From NCBI GenBank assembly GCA_039583875.1, contig CM077158.1, forward strand, positions 234,042,453 to 234,106,452: DNA of 64,000 nt, written 5' to 3'. Shown piece after piece: positions 45,644 to 55,947 of this stretch. Under the pieces are notes generated by a model. It saw only the letters and a program-made list of their open reading frames with translations. It made no database searches and was not told the DNA's origin. The DNA is from Platanthera guangdongensis (taxonomy: Eukaryota > Streptophyta > Magnoliopsida > Asparagales > Orchidaceae). Both the position numbers and the translations under genes were made by a program. How positions within the stretch are numbered: position 1 is the first letter of the stretch; every line of letters begins with the position of its first letter.

Positions 45644-47961
45644 TGTAATGCCCTGAAACTCAAAGGAGCGAAGGGGGGACGTTTTGGGCCAGTTTGGGTT
45701 CTGGCTGCAGGCACACGGCCTGGGACACGGGCGTGTCCTAGGGCGTGTCAAGCCTGTGTCGACACTGAGCCGGGAAGTTGACACTTTGGTCTCGACATTG
45801 TGTCGAGACTGGGCACACGGCCTGCGACACGGGCGTGTCGCAGGGCGTGTCGACCCGTGTCGACACTTAGCCGCGAAGTCGACGAGATTCGCTCGACGAT
45901 GCGTCGAGACAAGGCACACGGCCTGCGACACGGGCGTGTCGCAGGGCGTGTCGACCTGTCGCGATGATCGTCCCGGGGAGTCGACGAGATTTGCTCGACG
46001 TTGCGTTGAGACAAGGCACACGGCCTAGGACACGGGCGTGTCCAAGGCCGTGTCATCAGGTCGACGATCTTCACTCGACGAAGTGTCGAGTGTCGAGACC
46101 GTGTACACGGCTTGGGGTCCAGGCGTGTTGAGGTGACACGGGTAGGGACACGGGCGTGTCCTAGAACCCGTGCAGTGCTCGGGTTGATTTTGGGGAAAAA
46201 TGATGGGGTACACGGCCGGCCACACGGCCGTGTCAGGTGGAACACGGGCGTGTCAGCTCGAACACGGGCGTGTTCGATACCCGTGTGAGGTTCCAGGTGA
46301 TTCGATTTTGACGGCGAATGAGGCACACGACCCTGGACACGGGCGTGTGCCATGCCGTGTTCGGTCCAGATTGGGCATTTCAGCCCCGAATCGAAGCCGT
46401 TCATTTCTTTAACTGAAGATCCAACGGCTGGGGGTTGTTCCTGAAGGGATATACCCGTGAATGGACTTGGAAAACCCTCACTTTTCTTAACTTCTCATCT
46501 TTCTAAAACCTTAGAGAGAGAGGAGAGCCAAGGGAGGAAGAAGGAGCTAGATCCCGCCATTGGAGGAGCTTCGGAGCTCCGAATCGCGAGCCGACTCCGG
46601 ATCCACGGAGGCAACGCTAGTGCGGTGGTTTTCATCTGATTACTTTTCCATGGCGCCAAAGAGGAACGCAAGGGTAACGATCCTCATCTTGAGCATGAGT
46701 AGCTCTCTTTCTTTGCATAGGAAGCCCGCTCTCGCGAGTTTGCAGAGAGTTGGAGGCGTTCCTTCGGGTAGATATGTGAAGTCCCCGTTGTTTAGAGTCC
46801 GTATGCGAGAACGGACATAGGCATGATGTGTGAAGCCTACCCGGACATGTTGGTCTGGATCGGTGATGTTGCATTGCATAATGCCGAAGAAGACTCCGTG
46901 CTATTGGTTGTTTTTCGGGTTTTCTACGCGGTAGATTGCAGCAGGGAGCCTTGGGGACTAACCAAAAGGTGCACCCGGAAAACTGGGCGGATACGAGATC
47001 TTGCCAACTTGGTGGCCTGAGAGCCAACTTGAACATAACCGGGTTATGTGACTTGTGATGGTAATGGGACTCGGCGGAAGTTTGACCCGCGCAAATGGCT
47101 TAAATTGTCGTTGCGACGTGAGCACGGGTTAGATGGAACCGTACCCATATCTATGTCGTTCGGGTTAAAGAGACCTAAGGTTACGTGGCACTTGCCGTTG
47201 GCATATATGAGAGTCTTCGGCAGTCAATGGCTTAAATTGACGTGACCCATGCCGGGAAGACAAATTGCTCATAGGTTTGGTCGTCCAAGAGGCGGTGGTG
47301 AGTCCGGAATGTCTATGGCTTTAATTGACGTGACATCGACCGGTTCACCGAGAATGTGCCCTGAGAGCACAGGGCGTGTGGCCGTGCGAGCCAACGTCTT
47401 TGATGAATTGGCTATTGATATAAATTGCTCACTTATGCTAATGAAATGCAGGGAAGGAGCATCGCCGCCCCGAGTTGGGGGCGGGATCGTTATAATTTGG
47501 TCAGCATTGCTGATCGTTGCCTTGTTTTGCCACCGTGCGGTGGTTTGTTGCTTGCAGGTGCAGCTGGACCAAGCGATCAATAGCGGGCTAAAGCCCTTTT
47601 TGCGAAGCCGGCCCTCGAAGGCCCAAATGGAACTGTTTACTGTTTTATTCATGTGTGACCGGCCTGCGTGTCGTGGTTTGTAAAACATGTAATTGGAAGT
47701 GAAACAGTTTGTAAGGCCTTAAGGCTTATTTTGAGTATTTTGTATAACATTCCTATTCTGTACTAGTGGACATTCATGCTCAAATGCTGGGTTCTTTATT
47801 GCAACTTTTATAAACTGCTTCCGCTAGAATGCTCTGTGTAGGACGTTGAGATTGGTTGGATGGTTTCCATAAGTAACCACCCGGTCTGTTCTGTGGCATA
47901 CGACGTCGGGCCCCGGCCGGACCTACTGCTTTATGCTATGTGACGGATAGGGGGTGTTACA
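45644..47961 (+). repeat. D 3' LTR
   Basis: TGTAATGCCCT to GGGGTGTTACA, followed by AGTAC. Palindrome array at about 45712-46360. Several differences from the 5' LTR are C-to-T or G-to-A changes at CG sites. Confidence 0.95.
45712..46360. repeat. Palindrome array in U3 of D 3' LTR
   Basis: Same composition as the 5' array, with an additional CGTGTCGCAGGG unit near 45940. Confidence 0.9.
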
Positions 47962-47966
47962 AGTAC
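47962..47966 (+). other. Target-site duplication of element D, right copy
   Basis: AGTAC, identical to 38445-38449. B integrase coding sequence resumes (minus strand). Confidence 0.9.
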
Positions 47967-48969
47967 TCTGGGAGAGTAGTGTCATTAAGTAGTGTTCTAT
48001 TTGCCTCAATGAGAGTCCTATTCTTTCTTTCAGCAACTCTATTTTGCTGTGGAGTTCTATGTGAGGAGAATTCCTGATGAATCCCAAATTCATCACAGAA
48101 CTTTGTCATACATTCAGAATGAAATTCAGTTCTATGACCACTTCTGATTTTGACCACAGAACTGTTATATTCATTCTGAATTTGTCTAACAAAAGTCTGG
48201 AAAACAGTTGGGGTTTCAGATTTCTGCCTCAAGAAGAAAACTCATGTGTATCTAGAATAGTCATCCACAATAACTAATGTGTATATTTTCCTACCAAGAC
48301 TGTGAACAAGCATAGGACCAAATAAATCCATATGCAGGAGATATAAACATCTCATTGAATCTTTGATATCAAGTGTATGAAAAGAGGACTTAGTATGTTT
48401 GCCCTTTTGGCAAGCAGAACACACACCCTCTTTAATGCACTTGACTTGAGGACCATTCCTCACTAACCCCATGCTAAATAGTTGTCCAATTGACTTATAG
48501 TTCAGATGGGCAAGCCTATTGTGCCATTTGACACATAATGAAGCGTTTTCTCCTGCAACTAGACATATGGGTGAGTTGTTAAACTCACAATCTAGGTTAA
48601 GACAATAAACATTCCCTTTCCTAGTGCCAGTCAAAATAATCTCTTGATTACTTGACCTTCTTATTTGGCACTCCCCTTTGAGAAAGGATATGTCATAACC
48701 TAGATCACTAATTTGACTTATGCTGATCAGATTATGTTTTAGACCCTTCACATAAGCCACTTTAGTGATAGTAATTGAATCACTAAAAATGTTACCAAAT
48801 CCTTTGATAATTCCTTTTTCTGATCCACCAAAGATTAATTTAGGTCCATTCTCTATGGGTACATAGTCCCTCAATATTCTCCTTATTCCAGTCATGTGTC
48901 TGGAACATCCACTATCCAAGTACCATATAGGGGTATGGTCACTTGAATCCACCTGCATCAAATACAGAA

Positions 48970-51198
48970 TCACTTACCCTTAGAACCCAAATTGTTATTA
49001 GGTCTTAGATCATTGTTAGATTGAAATCCTGCAGCTGTTCTGACAGGTAGACTACTCTTGGTTTTAGCACTTGTGTTGAACCAACAATCTCTTGCAAAAT
49101 GGCCCACTTTGCCACAACACCAACACTCAAACCTATTATACCTTCTCTTAGGTACAGACTTTACTATTCTGTTGCCAGCAATTCTGTTGAGTGTAGGTGC
49201 TAGAGCAGTAAACCCCAAGACTTCCTCTTAAACCTGATGGGCTTGCCAACAGTATGATCTATGGGAATTTGCACCCTTGCCCATGAGACCTTCATCCTCA
49301 CAGTGACCATGAGTACTATCATGATCATACATATTTGTTGGTTGCATCACTTTCCTAAAGAAAATAGGGGGCTTAGAAGTTAGTGGCTGAGCTGGGGCCT
49401 TACCTTTTCTATGAAAATTGGTGGCCCTAGTTCTACCCTAAAAACCTAAACCAGTCTTCCCTTTATGAGAAATGAAATTATCTATTAAGGGCAAGACTGA
49501 TTTTGGTTTAGAGAATTTAGTCACTAACTCTCTTTCTTGTTGAAGTTTTGCCTCTAGTTTCTTGATGTGATTCTCCTTGAAAGAGATTGTGTCCGTCTGA
49601 ATAACAGTAATGTTTTTCAGTTTGGCAATCTCCTTCAGTTTTGAATCTATTAACAAGGTTGTATCTGATGTAGTCTGCTTCAGAGACTCAATCTCTTTGG
49701 CCTGCTCCTTAATAAGAAACTTGCTCCTCTTTAGAGCTTGCAGCAACCCACCATACTCATTAATGAGTTGATGCACATCCCCCTCTGATTCAGAACCATC
49801 CACATCTCTTGATGCAGAAGTTTCTGAATCTGATGCAGTGCAGTAATCTGAAGCTGAGGGAGAACTGTATACCTTACTAGGACCAGGCTGATCCTGGCAC
49901 TGATCATTTTCTGATAGAGCCATCAGCCCTTTATAGCAATAATCTTCTACTCCATTTATGGAGTCCAGCATTTGTAGAAATTTTAGTTCCCTAGAATCCT
50001 CTTCTGTTGAGATTAGCCCAACATATACTTCTGCATTATCTTCATCTCCTGATCCTGAAGATGAAGAGTCTGTCCAACTCTTCTGCTTCTAAACAACAAG
50101 GGATTTCTCCTTCTTGCCTTTCACTTGATGCTTCTTATCTTTAGATTCAGTCCTCTTATCTGGACAGTCAGCTATGACATGTCCAGGACTGTTGCAACAA
50201 TAACACACAATCTTAGTATTAATTTGTTTACTAGGTTTTGATGCATACCTATCCTCCTTGGGAGTCTTCTTTTTCTTGTAATACTCATCCTTAGAAAAAG
50301 ATGTTGATGGCTTGGTTCTCCATTTCTTCTTTTTCATGAACCTTTGGAATTGCCTTGTAAATGCAGCAAAGTCCTCATCAAAGGTGTGGCTATCTGATGT
50401 TGTCAAGATTTTCTTCTTCAGCCTCAGCACTCCTTCTGGGTGGAGAAGAAGACCTTTTCCAACCCTTTCTAGTGCATTCAGCCTTGAAGGCTACAGACCT
50501 TTATTTGTATTCATGCCTACTCTTTTCTCCTCCTCTTTTCTGGTAGTGAGTTACATTTCATATGATAGCAGCTTTCCAAATAATGTGGGTGGAGGAGTAT
50601 CAACAAGCTTGGTCACTTCTTTGATGGCACATATCTTTGTGTCCCAGTCTTTTGTTAGTGACCTCAGGAACTTGTCATTCAGTTCATATGTGCTGAAGAC
50701 TCCGCCATAGGCCATCAGTTCATTGACAATCCTGAAGAACTTTTTGTAACATTCAGCTATGTTGTCAGTCTTGGCATGTCTAAAGCTCTCATACTCTTGA
50801 TTCAGCATAGATTTCTTGTCCTCTCTAACTTCTTTTGTTCCCTCCATGAAGACAATTAGGGTGTCCCACATTTCCTTGGAGGTTTTACAGTGCACCAGAT
50901 TCTGAAATGTGGCATCATCTATATCACTTACTATAATGTTTTGTGCTCTTTTGTCTAATGTTGTCAGGATGATCTCATCCTTAATCATTTCAGAATAGCT
51001 CTTAGGGGTTTGAACATTTGCATCCAGAACTGATACCTTCATTGGAATGAAGGGACCCGCTTGTACTGTGATGTAGATTCTTGGATCAGATGCTTCCATG
51101 AACAACCTGACCCTTTCCTTCCATATGCCAAAGCATTCTTCCCTGCAGATAGGCAGTTTCATAGATCCAAATTCCTTCTGATTCTTTATTGACCCCAT
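48970..51198 (-). pseudogene. gag: B gag, broken
   Basis: The start codon at 51198 gives MGSIKNQKEFGSMKLPICRE, closely matching the sister Gag proteins. The first ~215 residues (UBN2-type Gag domain) are open to a stop at 50551. Later sections keep zinc knuckle 1, CYCCNSPGHVIADC (~50200), the coiled-coil section (~49500-49750) and zinc knuckle 2, CWCCGKVGHFARDC (~49120), but they are separated by stops and frame changes (near 50440, 50085, 49985, 49435 and 49220). The terminal TGA at 48970 corresponds to the TAA at the end of gag in A, C and F. Confidence 0.88.
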
Positions 51199-51260
51199 TC
51201 TTGAAATCTGTTATTTGCCTTGGAGATCTACTCAGATTGTTAGGTCAAACTTTGAGTAAC

Positions 51261-51275
51261 CTCGCTCTGATACCA
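51261..51275 (-). other. B primer-binding site (tRNA-iMet type)
   Basis: The minus strand reads TGGTATCAGAGCGAG, a perfect match to the plant iMet PBS, two bases after the LTR end. Confidence 0.92.
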
Positions 51276-51277
51276 CT

Positions 51278-51727
51278 TGAAAGACTTGATTTCAAAAGCC
51301 TAGACACATAGAGGGGGGGGGGGGTGAATAGGTTCTATATTTTTCTTCAAAAACTTTAGGCAAATAACAAAATTTATCTCAGCACTACAACAATTCAAAT
51401 CACAGAACAATGAACACAGCACAGCATATACCAGATTTATAGTGGTTTCCCATGGTCTGGGTACATCCACTTTCCCCCTTCGTCTATCCAGTAATGAACT
51501 GGATTCGGCCTAACTTCCTTCCACTTCTCAGATCTGCAGATCTTACAGCTCAGAACCAAGAATGGTTCCTACAACTCAGAGTGAATCCACACTCCTACAA
51601 CTCGGGCACAAGCCCTACCTCAGCCTCTTTTACAGGCCTACAACTCAGAGTGACACCCCACTCCTACAGCTCAGGCAAAAGCACTACCTCAGCCTTTATA
51701 ATTACAGGCTTACAACTCAGATCTAAC
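51278..51727 (-). repeat. B 5' LTR, 3' part only
   Basis: Matches 6197-6648 of the B 3' LTR nearly base for base, including the long G run. It is cut at CTAAC by insertion of F. The rest should lie to the right of F, outside the window. Confidence 0.9.
51723..51727 (+). other. Target site of element F, left copy
   Basis: CTAAC directly precedes F. The intact B 3' LTR has the same word at about 6644-6648, followed by AACAGATCC. Confidence 0.75.
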
Positions 51728-51870
51728 TGTTGGGTACATTGGTTCAAATGTACCTGATTTGAAGAAGCCTCACCCAACTCAATGATATACATCAAAATGT
51801 ATTTGATGTGTTTTGAGTTTACTTGTGCAGGCTAAGTATTTACAGGAAAGAAGAAAAGTTTCTAAGTCCA

Positions 51871-52816
51871 TGTGTCGACACCCAGAGGGAAAGTGTCGAC
51901 ACTTAAGAAGACTTGTGTCGACACCCAGATAAGCAGTGTCGACACTTGGAGTCATTGTGTCGACACCAGGGATACTGAGTCGACACCAGACAGAAAGTGT
52001 CGACACAAGGAGCTGTGTCGACACTCAGTGAAGAAAAGACAGTGAAGCTGTGTCGACACTTAGCAGTTGTGTCGACACCCAGAAAAACTGTGTCTACATC
52101 AGAAAGTGTCGACACTTGGAGGCTGTGTCGACACTCAGCAAACGTCTGCAGAGACTAAGTACAAGTGTCGACACCCAGAACAATGTGTCGACACTTAACA
52201 GAAGAGTCAACACTTGAAGTAAGTGTCGACACCCAGAACAATGTGTCGACACTTAGCAGAAGAGTCAACACTGGAAGTAAGTGTCGACACCCAGAACAAT
52301 GTGTCGACACTTAGCTGAAGACTCAACACTTGAAGAAAGTGTCGACACAAGGAGCTGTGTCGACACTTAGCAAAGAACAGCAAAGTTCAACAAAATATTC
52401 TAAGTACAAGTGTCGACACTAAGGAGTTGTGTCGACACTCAGCCAGAGTCTCGGCAGAAGAAGAATGTGTCGACACCCAGAGCAATGTGTCGACACTCAA
52501 CAAGTATCAACACTGAAGACATGTGTCGACACCAAGAAGTAGTGTCGACACTTAATAGATTCAACACATGAAGATGTGTCGACACAAAGGTGTTGTGTCG
52601 ACACTTAGAAGAATTCAGCAAGATACTGAAGTACAAGTAGTTGTGTCGACACTCAATTTCAGTGTCGACACATGAAGAAGAAGTAGTGTCGAGATACAAA
52701 ATCTACAATACAAGGAGTTGTGTTGACACCTTGTAGACTAGTGTCAACACTTAGACAACTTGTGTCGACACTTGGTCTATAAGTGTCGACACTTAAAGAC
52801 AGAAAGTCTCGACACT
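51871..52816. repeat. GTGTCGACAC array in F 5' LTR
   Basis: I count about 32 intact decamers plus about ten decayed ones over ~945 bp. Three copies of a 58-bp higher-order unit begin at 52165, 52223 and 52281, each with GTGTCGACACCCAGAACAAT. Confidence 0.95.
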
Positions 52817-52949
52817 TAAAGACAGTTACAGAATCTTCAAGAACTGACTGGATGACTTGACAGCTGCCATTCCAGCCGGTCTACTGCACCTGTCAGAGTT
52901 GTCAGAAGACAGTTATGAACCGGACCAGCCAGTTACCATGAAGAAGGCC

Positions 52950-52957
52950 TATAAATA
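52950..52957 (+). promoter_or_regulatory. TATA box of F 5' LTR
   Basis: TATAAATA downstream of the array. Confidence 0.7.
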
Positions 52958-53392
52958 GGCTTATACAGTCTACAGAAACTGTTGAAAAAGTTGTCAAAGT
53001 TCAGATCAAGTAATTGTCTAAAGAAGATCTAGCTATCAAGTGAAGATCTAAGAATTTGGAGAGAGAGCTCCATCCAAGAAATCAGCTGTTTGGAACCCAG
53101 CTGAGAAGAAGGATTCAGATTAGTCTGAATCTTAAGTAGCAGAGATCAATGATCAACTGCAGAAGGAGTCAATCTTATTGAGTTCTACTTTCAAGAAGCT
53201 TTGAAGAAAGCTAAGTCAGATTGAGTCCAGCTGAGTTCTTCCAAGAACTCATCAAGAATCTCACAACTTATCTCTCTTTCATCTAAGTTGTTGAGTTTAT
53301 ACATTTTGTATTCATTATAACTTGTAGGATCCTTAGGGATCTGAGATTGTAAGCCTGCAATTATAAAGGCTGAGGGTAGGAGAGTTAAATCT

Positions 53393-53491
53393 CTGAGTGT
53401 AGGCCTTGGTGGCTGAGTGTAGGCCTTGGTGGCTGAGTGTAGGCCTTTGTGGCTGAGTGTAGGCCTTTATGGCTGAGTGTAGGCTTTGTGG
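53393..53491 (+). repeat. Five 20-bp tandem units in F R/U5
   Basis: CTGAGTGTAGGCCTTGGTGG is repeated five times with small changes. Related TGTAGG...CTGAG repeats occur at the same place in A, B, C and H. Confidence 0.9.
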
Positions 53492-53809
53492 AAAAGCTGA
53501 GTTGTAGGGCCTTGGGCCTGAGGTGTAGGAGCCTGTTTTGGGTTCTGAGTTAGTGGAGAAGTTTGGCCGAATCTAGTACACTGCTAAATAGGCGAAGGGG
53601 GAAAGTGGATGTACCCAAAGCTTGGGGAACCACTATAAAACTCTGTGTCTACTGTGTGATTGTTGTTGGCTGTGATTGTTGCATATGTGTTGTGATATAG
53701 TAGATAGAATTCGGTGATATTAACTGATTGCTGCCATAAAAAGTTAAAAAGATTCAAGTCACCTATTCACCCCCCCTCCTCTAGGTGTTTAGGTACAATA
53801 TCTTTCAAG

Positions 53810-53825
53810 TGGTATCAGAGCTAGG
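53810..53825 (+). other. F primer-binding site (tRNA-iMet type)
   Basis: TGGTATCAGAGCTAGG contains the perfect 12-base iMet PBS. Confidence 0.92.
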
Positions 53826-53910
53826 TTACTAAAAAAGGACTAACAGTCTGAGTAGATCCTGTTGGCAGATTCAGTCTAAAGAAATAACAGAATCAAGAAA
53901 ATCAAGAACC

Positions 53911-55947
53911 ATGGGTTCCACTGAAAATCACAAGGAATTGGGATCCATGAAACTACCTATATGTAGGAAGGAAATCTTTGGCATATGGAAGGAAAGGGTG
54001 AGGCTGTTTATGGAAGCCTCAGACCCTAGGATTTATATCACAGTAAAAGAAGGGCCATATGTGCCCATGAAGGTTTCAGTCTTGGATGCCAATCAGAGAA
54101 CACCTAAGGATTTCTCTGAAATGACAAAGGATGAAATTGTTCTAGCCACTATGGATAAGAGGGCTCAGAACATAATAGTGAGTGTCATAGATGATGCAAC
54201 TTTTCAGAATCTAATACACTGTAAGACAGCCAAAGAGATGTGGGATACTCTTATTGTGTATATGGAAGGTTCTGAAGAAGTAAGGCAAGACATAAAATCC
54301 TTGCTAAATCAAGAGTATGAAAGTTTTAGACAAGGAAAGGGTGATAGCATAACTGAGTGATACAAGAAGTTCTACAGGATAGTGAATGAACTCATGTCCT
54401 ATGGCAGAGAGTTCAATAATTATGAACTCAATGACAAGTTTCTAAGGTCCCTAACAAAAGATTGGGACACCAAGATCTGTGCCATTAGAGAAATGACTAA
54501 GTTGGCAGAAATTCCTCCACCTACACTGTTTGGCAAACTGTTGTCTTATGAAATGCAGTTGACAGTGAGGAAAGAAGAGGAGAAATCCACAAGAAATGAA
54601 CACAAGGAAAGGACAGTGGCCTTTAAATCAGAAGCCCCCAGAAGGTACAGAGGTAAGTCACCAACTCCACCTCCAAAGGTTGCTGAAACTGAGTCAGATG
54701 AGTCAGCAAGTACAAAGTCTGAAAGCAGTGAAAGTGATGAGGACTTTGCTGCCTTCACTAGACATTTTCAGAAGTTCTTAAAGAAGAAACAGTGGAGGAC
54801 AAGGCCTTCTACTTCACAGGGAAAAGAAGACTTTTATCAGAATAAAAAGGCTTCAAAGAAGGACAGGAAAAAGACTAAGTCTAGCAAGGCAACACTTTCA
54901 AAAATAGTGTGTTATTGCTACAATAGACAAGGTCATGTTGTTGCAGATTGTCCTGAGAAGATAAAGGAGTCTAGTGACAAGAAGAAAACTCATTTCAAAG
55001 GCAAGAAAGAAAAGTCATTTGTTGCCAAAAAGGACAAGACCCTGTCAGATATCTCTTCATCAGAAACTGAGTCAGATGCTGAGACATATATTGGACTGTT
55101 TGCTGAGGAAGAAGAAGAAGAGTTCATGCAGATTATGGAGTCTATATATGAACAAGAAGACAGTCAATGCCAAGGGCTAATGGCATTGACAGAAAGTGAC
55201 AAAATCCTGGAGCAGCCAGGACCCAGTAAGGTACAAAGTTCAACTTTAAGTTAAGTTTCTTGTGCCAGTACAGAATCAGATTCATCATCATCAAATGATG
55301 AGAATGCATCTGAGTCTGAAGAGGATATTCATCAGTTGATAGATGAATACAAAGTACTGTTGCAAGCTTACAAGAAGAGCAAGTCCCTAGCCAAAAGTCA
55401 GGCAAAAGAAATTACAAATCTCAAAGCTGCAGCAACAGATTCTGAGAAGTTATTTGATCAGAAGCTGAATGAGATAGCCAGACTGAAGCACATAACTGTG
55501 ATTCAGATGGGAACTATATCATTTAAGAATGATCAAATCAAAAGTCTGGAGATTAATCTTCAGAAGGAGAGAGATCTAGTTGCTAGGTTTTTTAAACCTA
55601 AGTCAGTTCTACCTTTAATTGATGAATTTGTTCATCACAAAGGCAAGGCTGGACTGGGTTTTATTAAACCTGCAAGGACTGTCCAGTCCAAGTCCAAGGG
55701 CAAAGCCCCAACACTCAACAAGCCAGTTGTGGATAAAACAGCTATGACTGTACCTAAGCAAAGGTACAATAAGTTTGAGTGTTGGTGTTGTGGCAAGGTT
55801 GGCCACTTTGCAATGGACTGTTGGCACAATGCTAGTGCCAAAGTGAGTAGCAAACTGGCTGTTGGAAAACCAGCAGGTAGTCTTGTCAGGATGCAAACTA
55901 ACAAATACCAAGAACCCAAGAATACTTTGGGTTCTAAGGTTCATTAA
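53911..55947 (+). pseudogene. gag: F gag with two nonsense codons
   Basis: The ATG at 53911 gives MGSTENHKELGSMKLPICRK. The whole region stays in one frame. TGA at 54358 replaces the Cys of ITECYKKFY, and TAA at 55252 falls in the Ser-rich linker. Zinc knuckle 1 reads CYCYNRQGHVVADC, so its second Cys is Tyr and a zinc ligand is lost. Knuckle 2 (CWCCGKVGHFAMDC, ~55780) is complete. The final TAA at 55945 is the family's end-of-gag stop, followed 12 nt later by TTTTGCAG|GT. Confidence 0.9.

Larger units (their letters stand above)
38450..47961 (+). mobile_element. Element D: complete Ty3/gypsy chromovirus (Tekay-like), nearly intact
   Basis: This 9.5-kb element has LTRs 38450-40754 and 45644-47961, an iMet-type PBS, a gag region, a pol frame of 1,139 codons without stops, polypurine tract AGAGGGGGAGAGT and TSD AGTAC. 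Domain order protease-RT-RNase H-integrase and a C-terminal chromodomain-like segment place it in the chromovirus (Tekay/Del) group. It is the best candidate for recent activity in the window. Confidence 0.95.
36281..48969 (-). pseudogene. pol: B pol, split by element D
   Basis: On the minus strand, 48969 to 47967, then 38449 to 36281, with D inserted in the integrase coding region inside a [13 protein letters not shown] segment. WYLDSGCSRHMTG is near 48925. The zinc region [14 protein letters not shown] keeps the Trp that is a stop in A and F. Integrase motifs include [10 protein letters not shown] and TPQQNRVAERKNR. After D come RT ([30 protein letters not shown]) and RNase H pieces to a TAA at 36281. 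Breaks include TGA near 37092, TGA near 36711 and at least one more stop near 36360. The reading frame after the gag stop differs from that of C and F relative to gag. Confidence 0.9.
6197..51727 (-). mobile_element. Element B: outer Ty1/copia (SIRE/Maximus-like) element, minus strand, split by A, C, D and F
   Basis: B's pieces are its 3' LTR (6197-7778), internal segments 7779-7884, 20119-21910, 34635-38449 and 47967-51277, and the 3' part of its 5' LTR (51278-51727). Coding order on the minus strand is gag, protease/integrase, RT, RNase H, GTGTCGACAC array, ORF2, polypurine tract. Removing the insertions rejoins every reading region. The rest of the 5' LTR and B's right end lie beyond the window, so its own TSD (left flank TGTCT, 6192-6196) cannot be tested. 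Confidence 0.9.
51728..53807 (+). repeat. F 5' LTR
   Basis: TGTTGGGTACATTGG to TATCTTTCA, 2,080 bp, the longest LTR of the family in this window owing to a longer palindrome array. Confidence 0.95.

Noticed and set aside
51871..52816. CRISPR-like appearance: short palindromic repeats with variable spacers
   Set aside because: Repeats are only ~10 bp, spacers are irregular and partly duplicated, they sit in LTRs of plant retrotransposons, and there are no cas genes.
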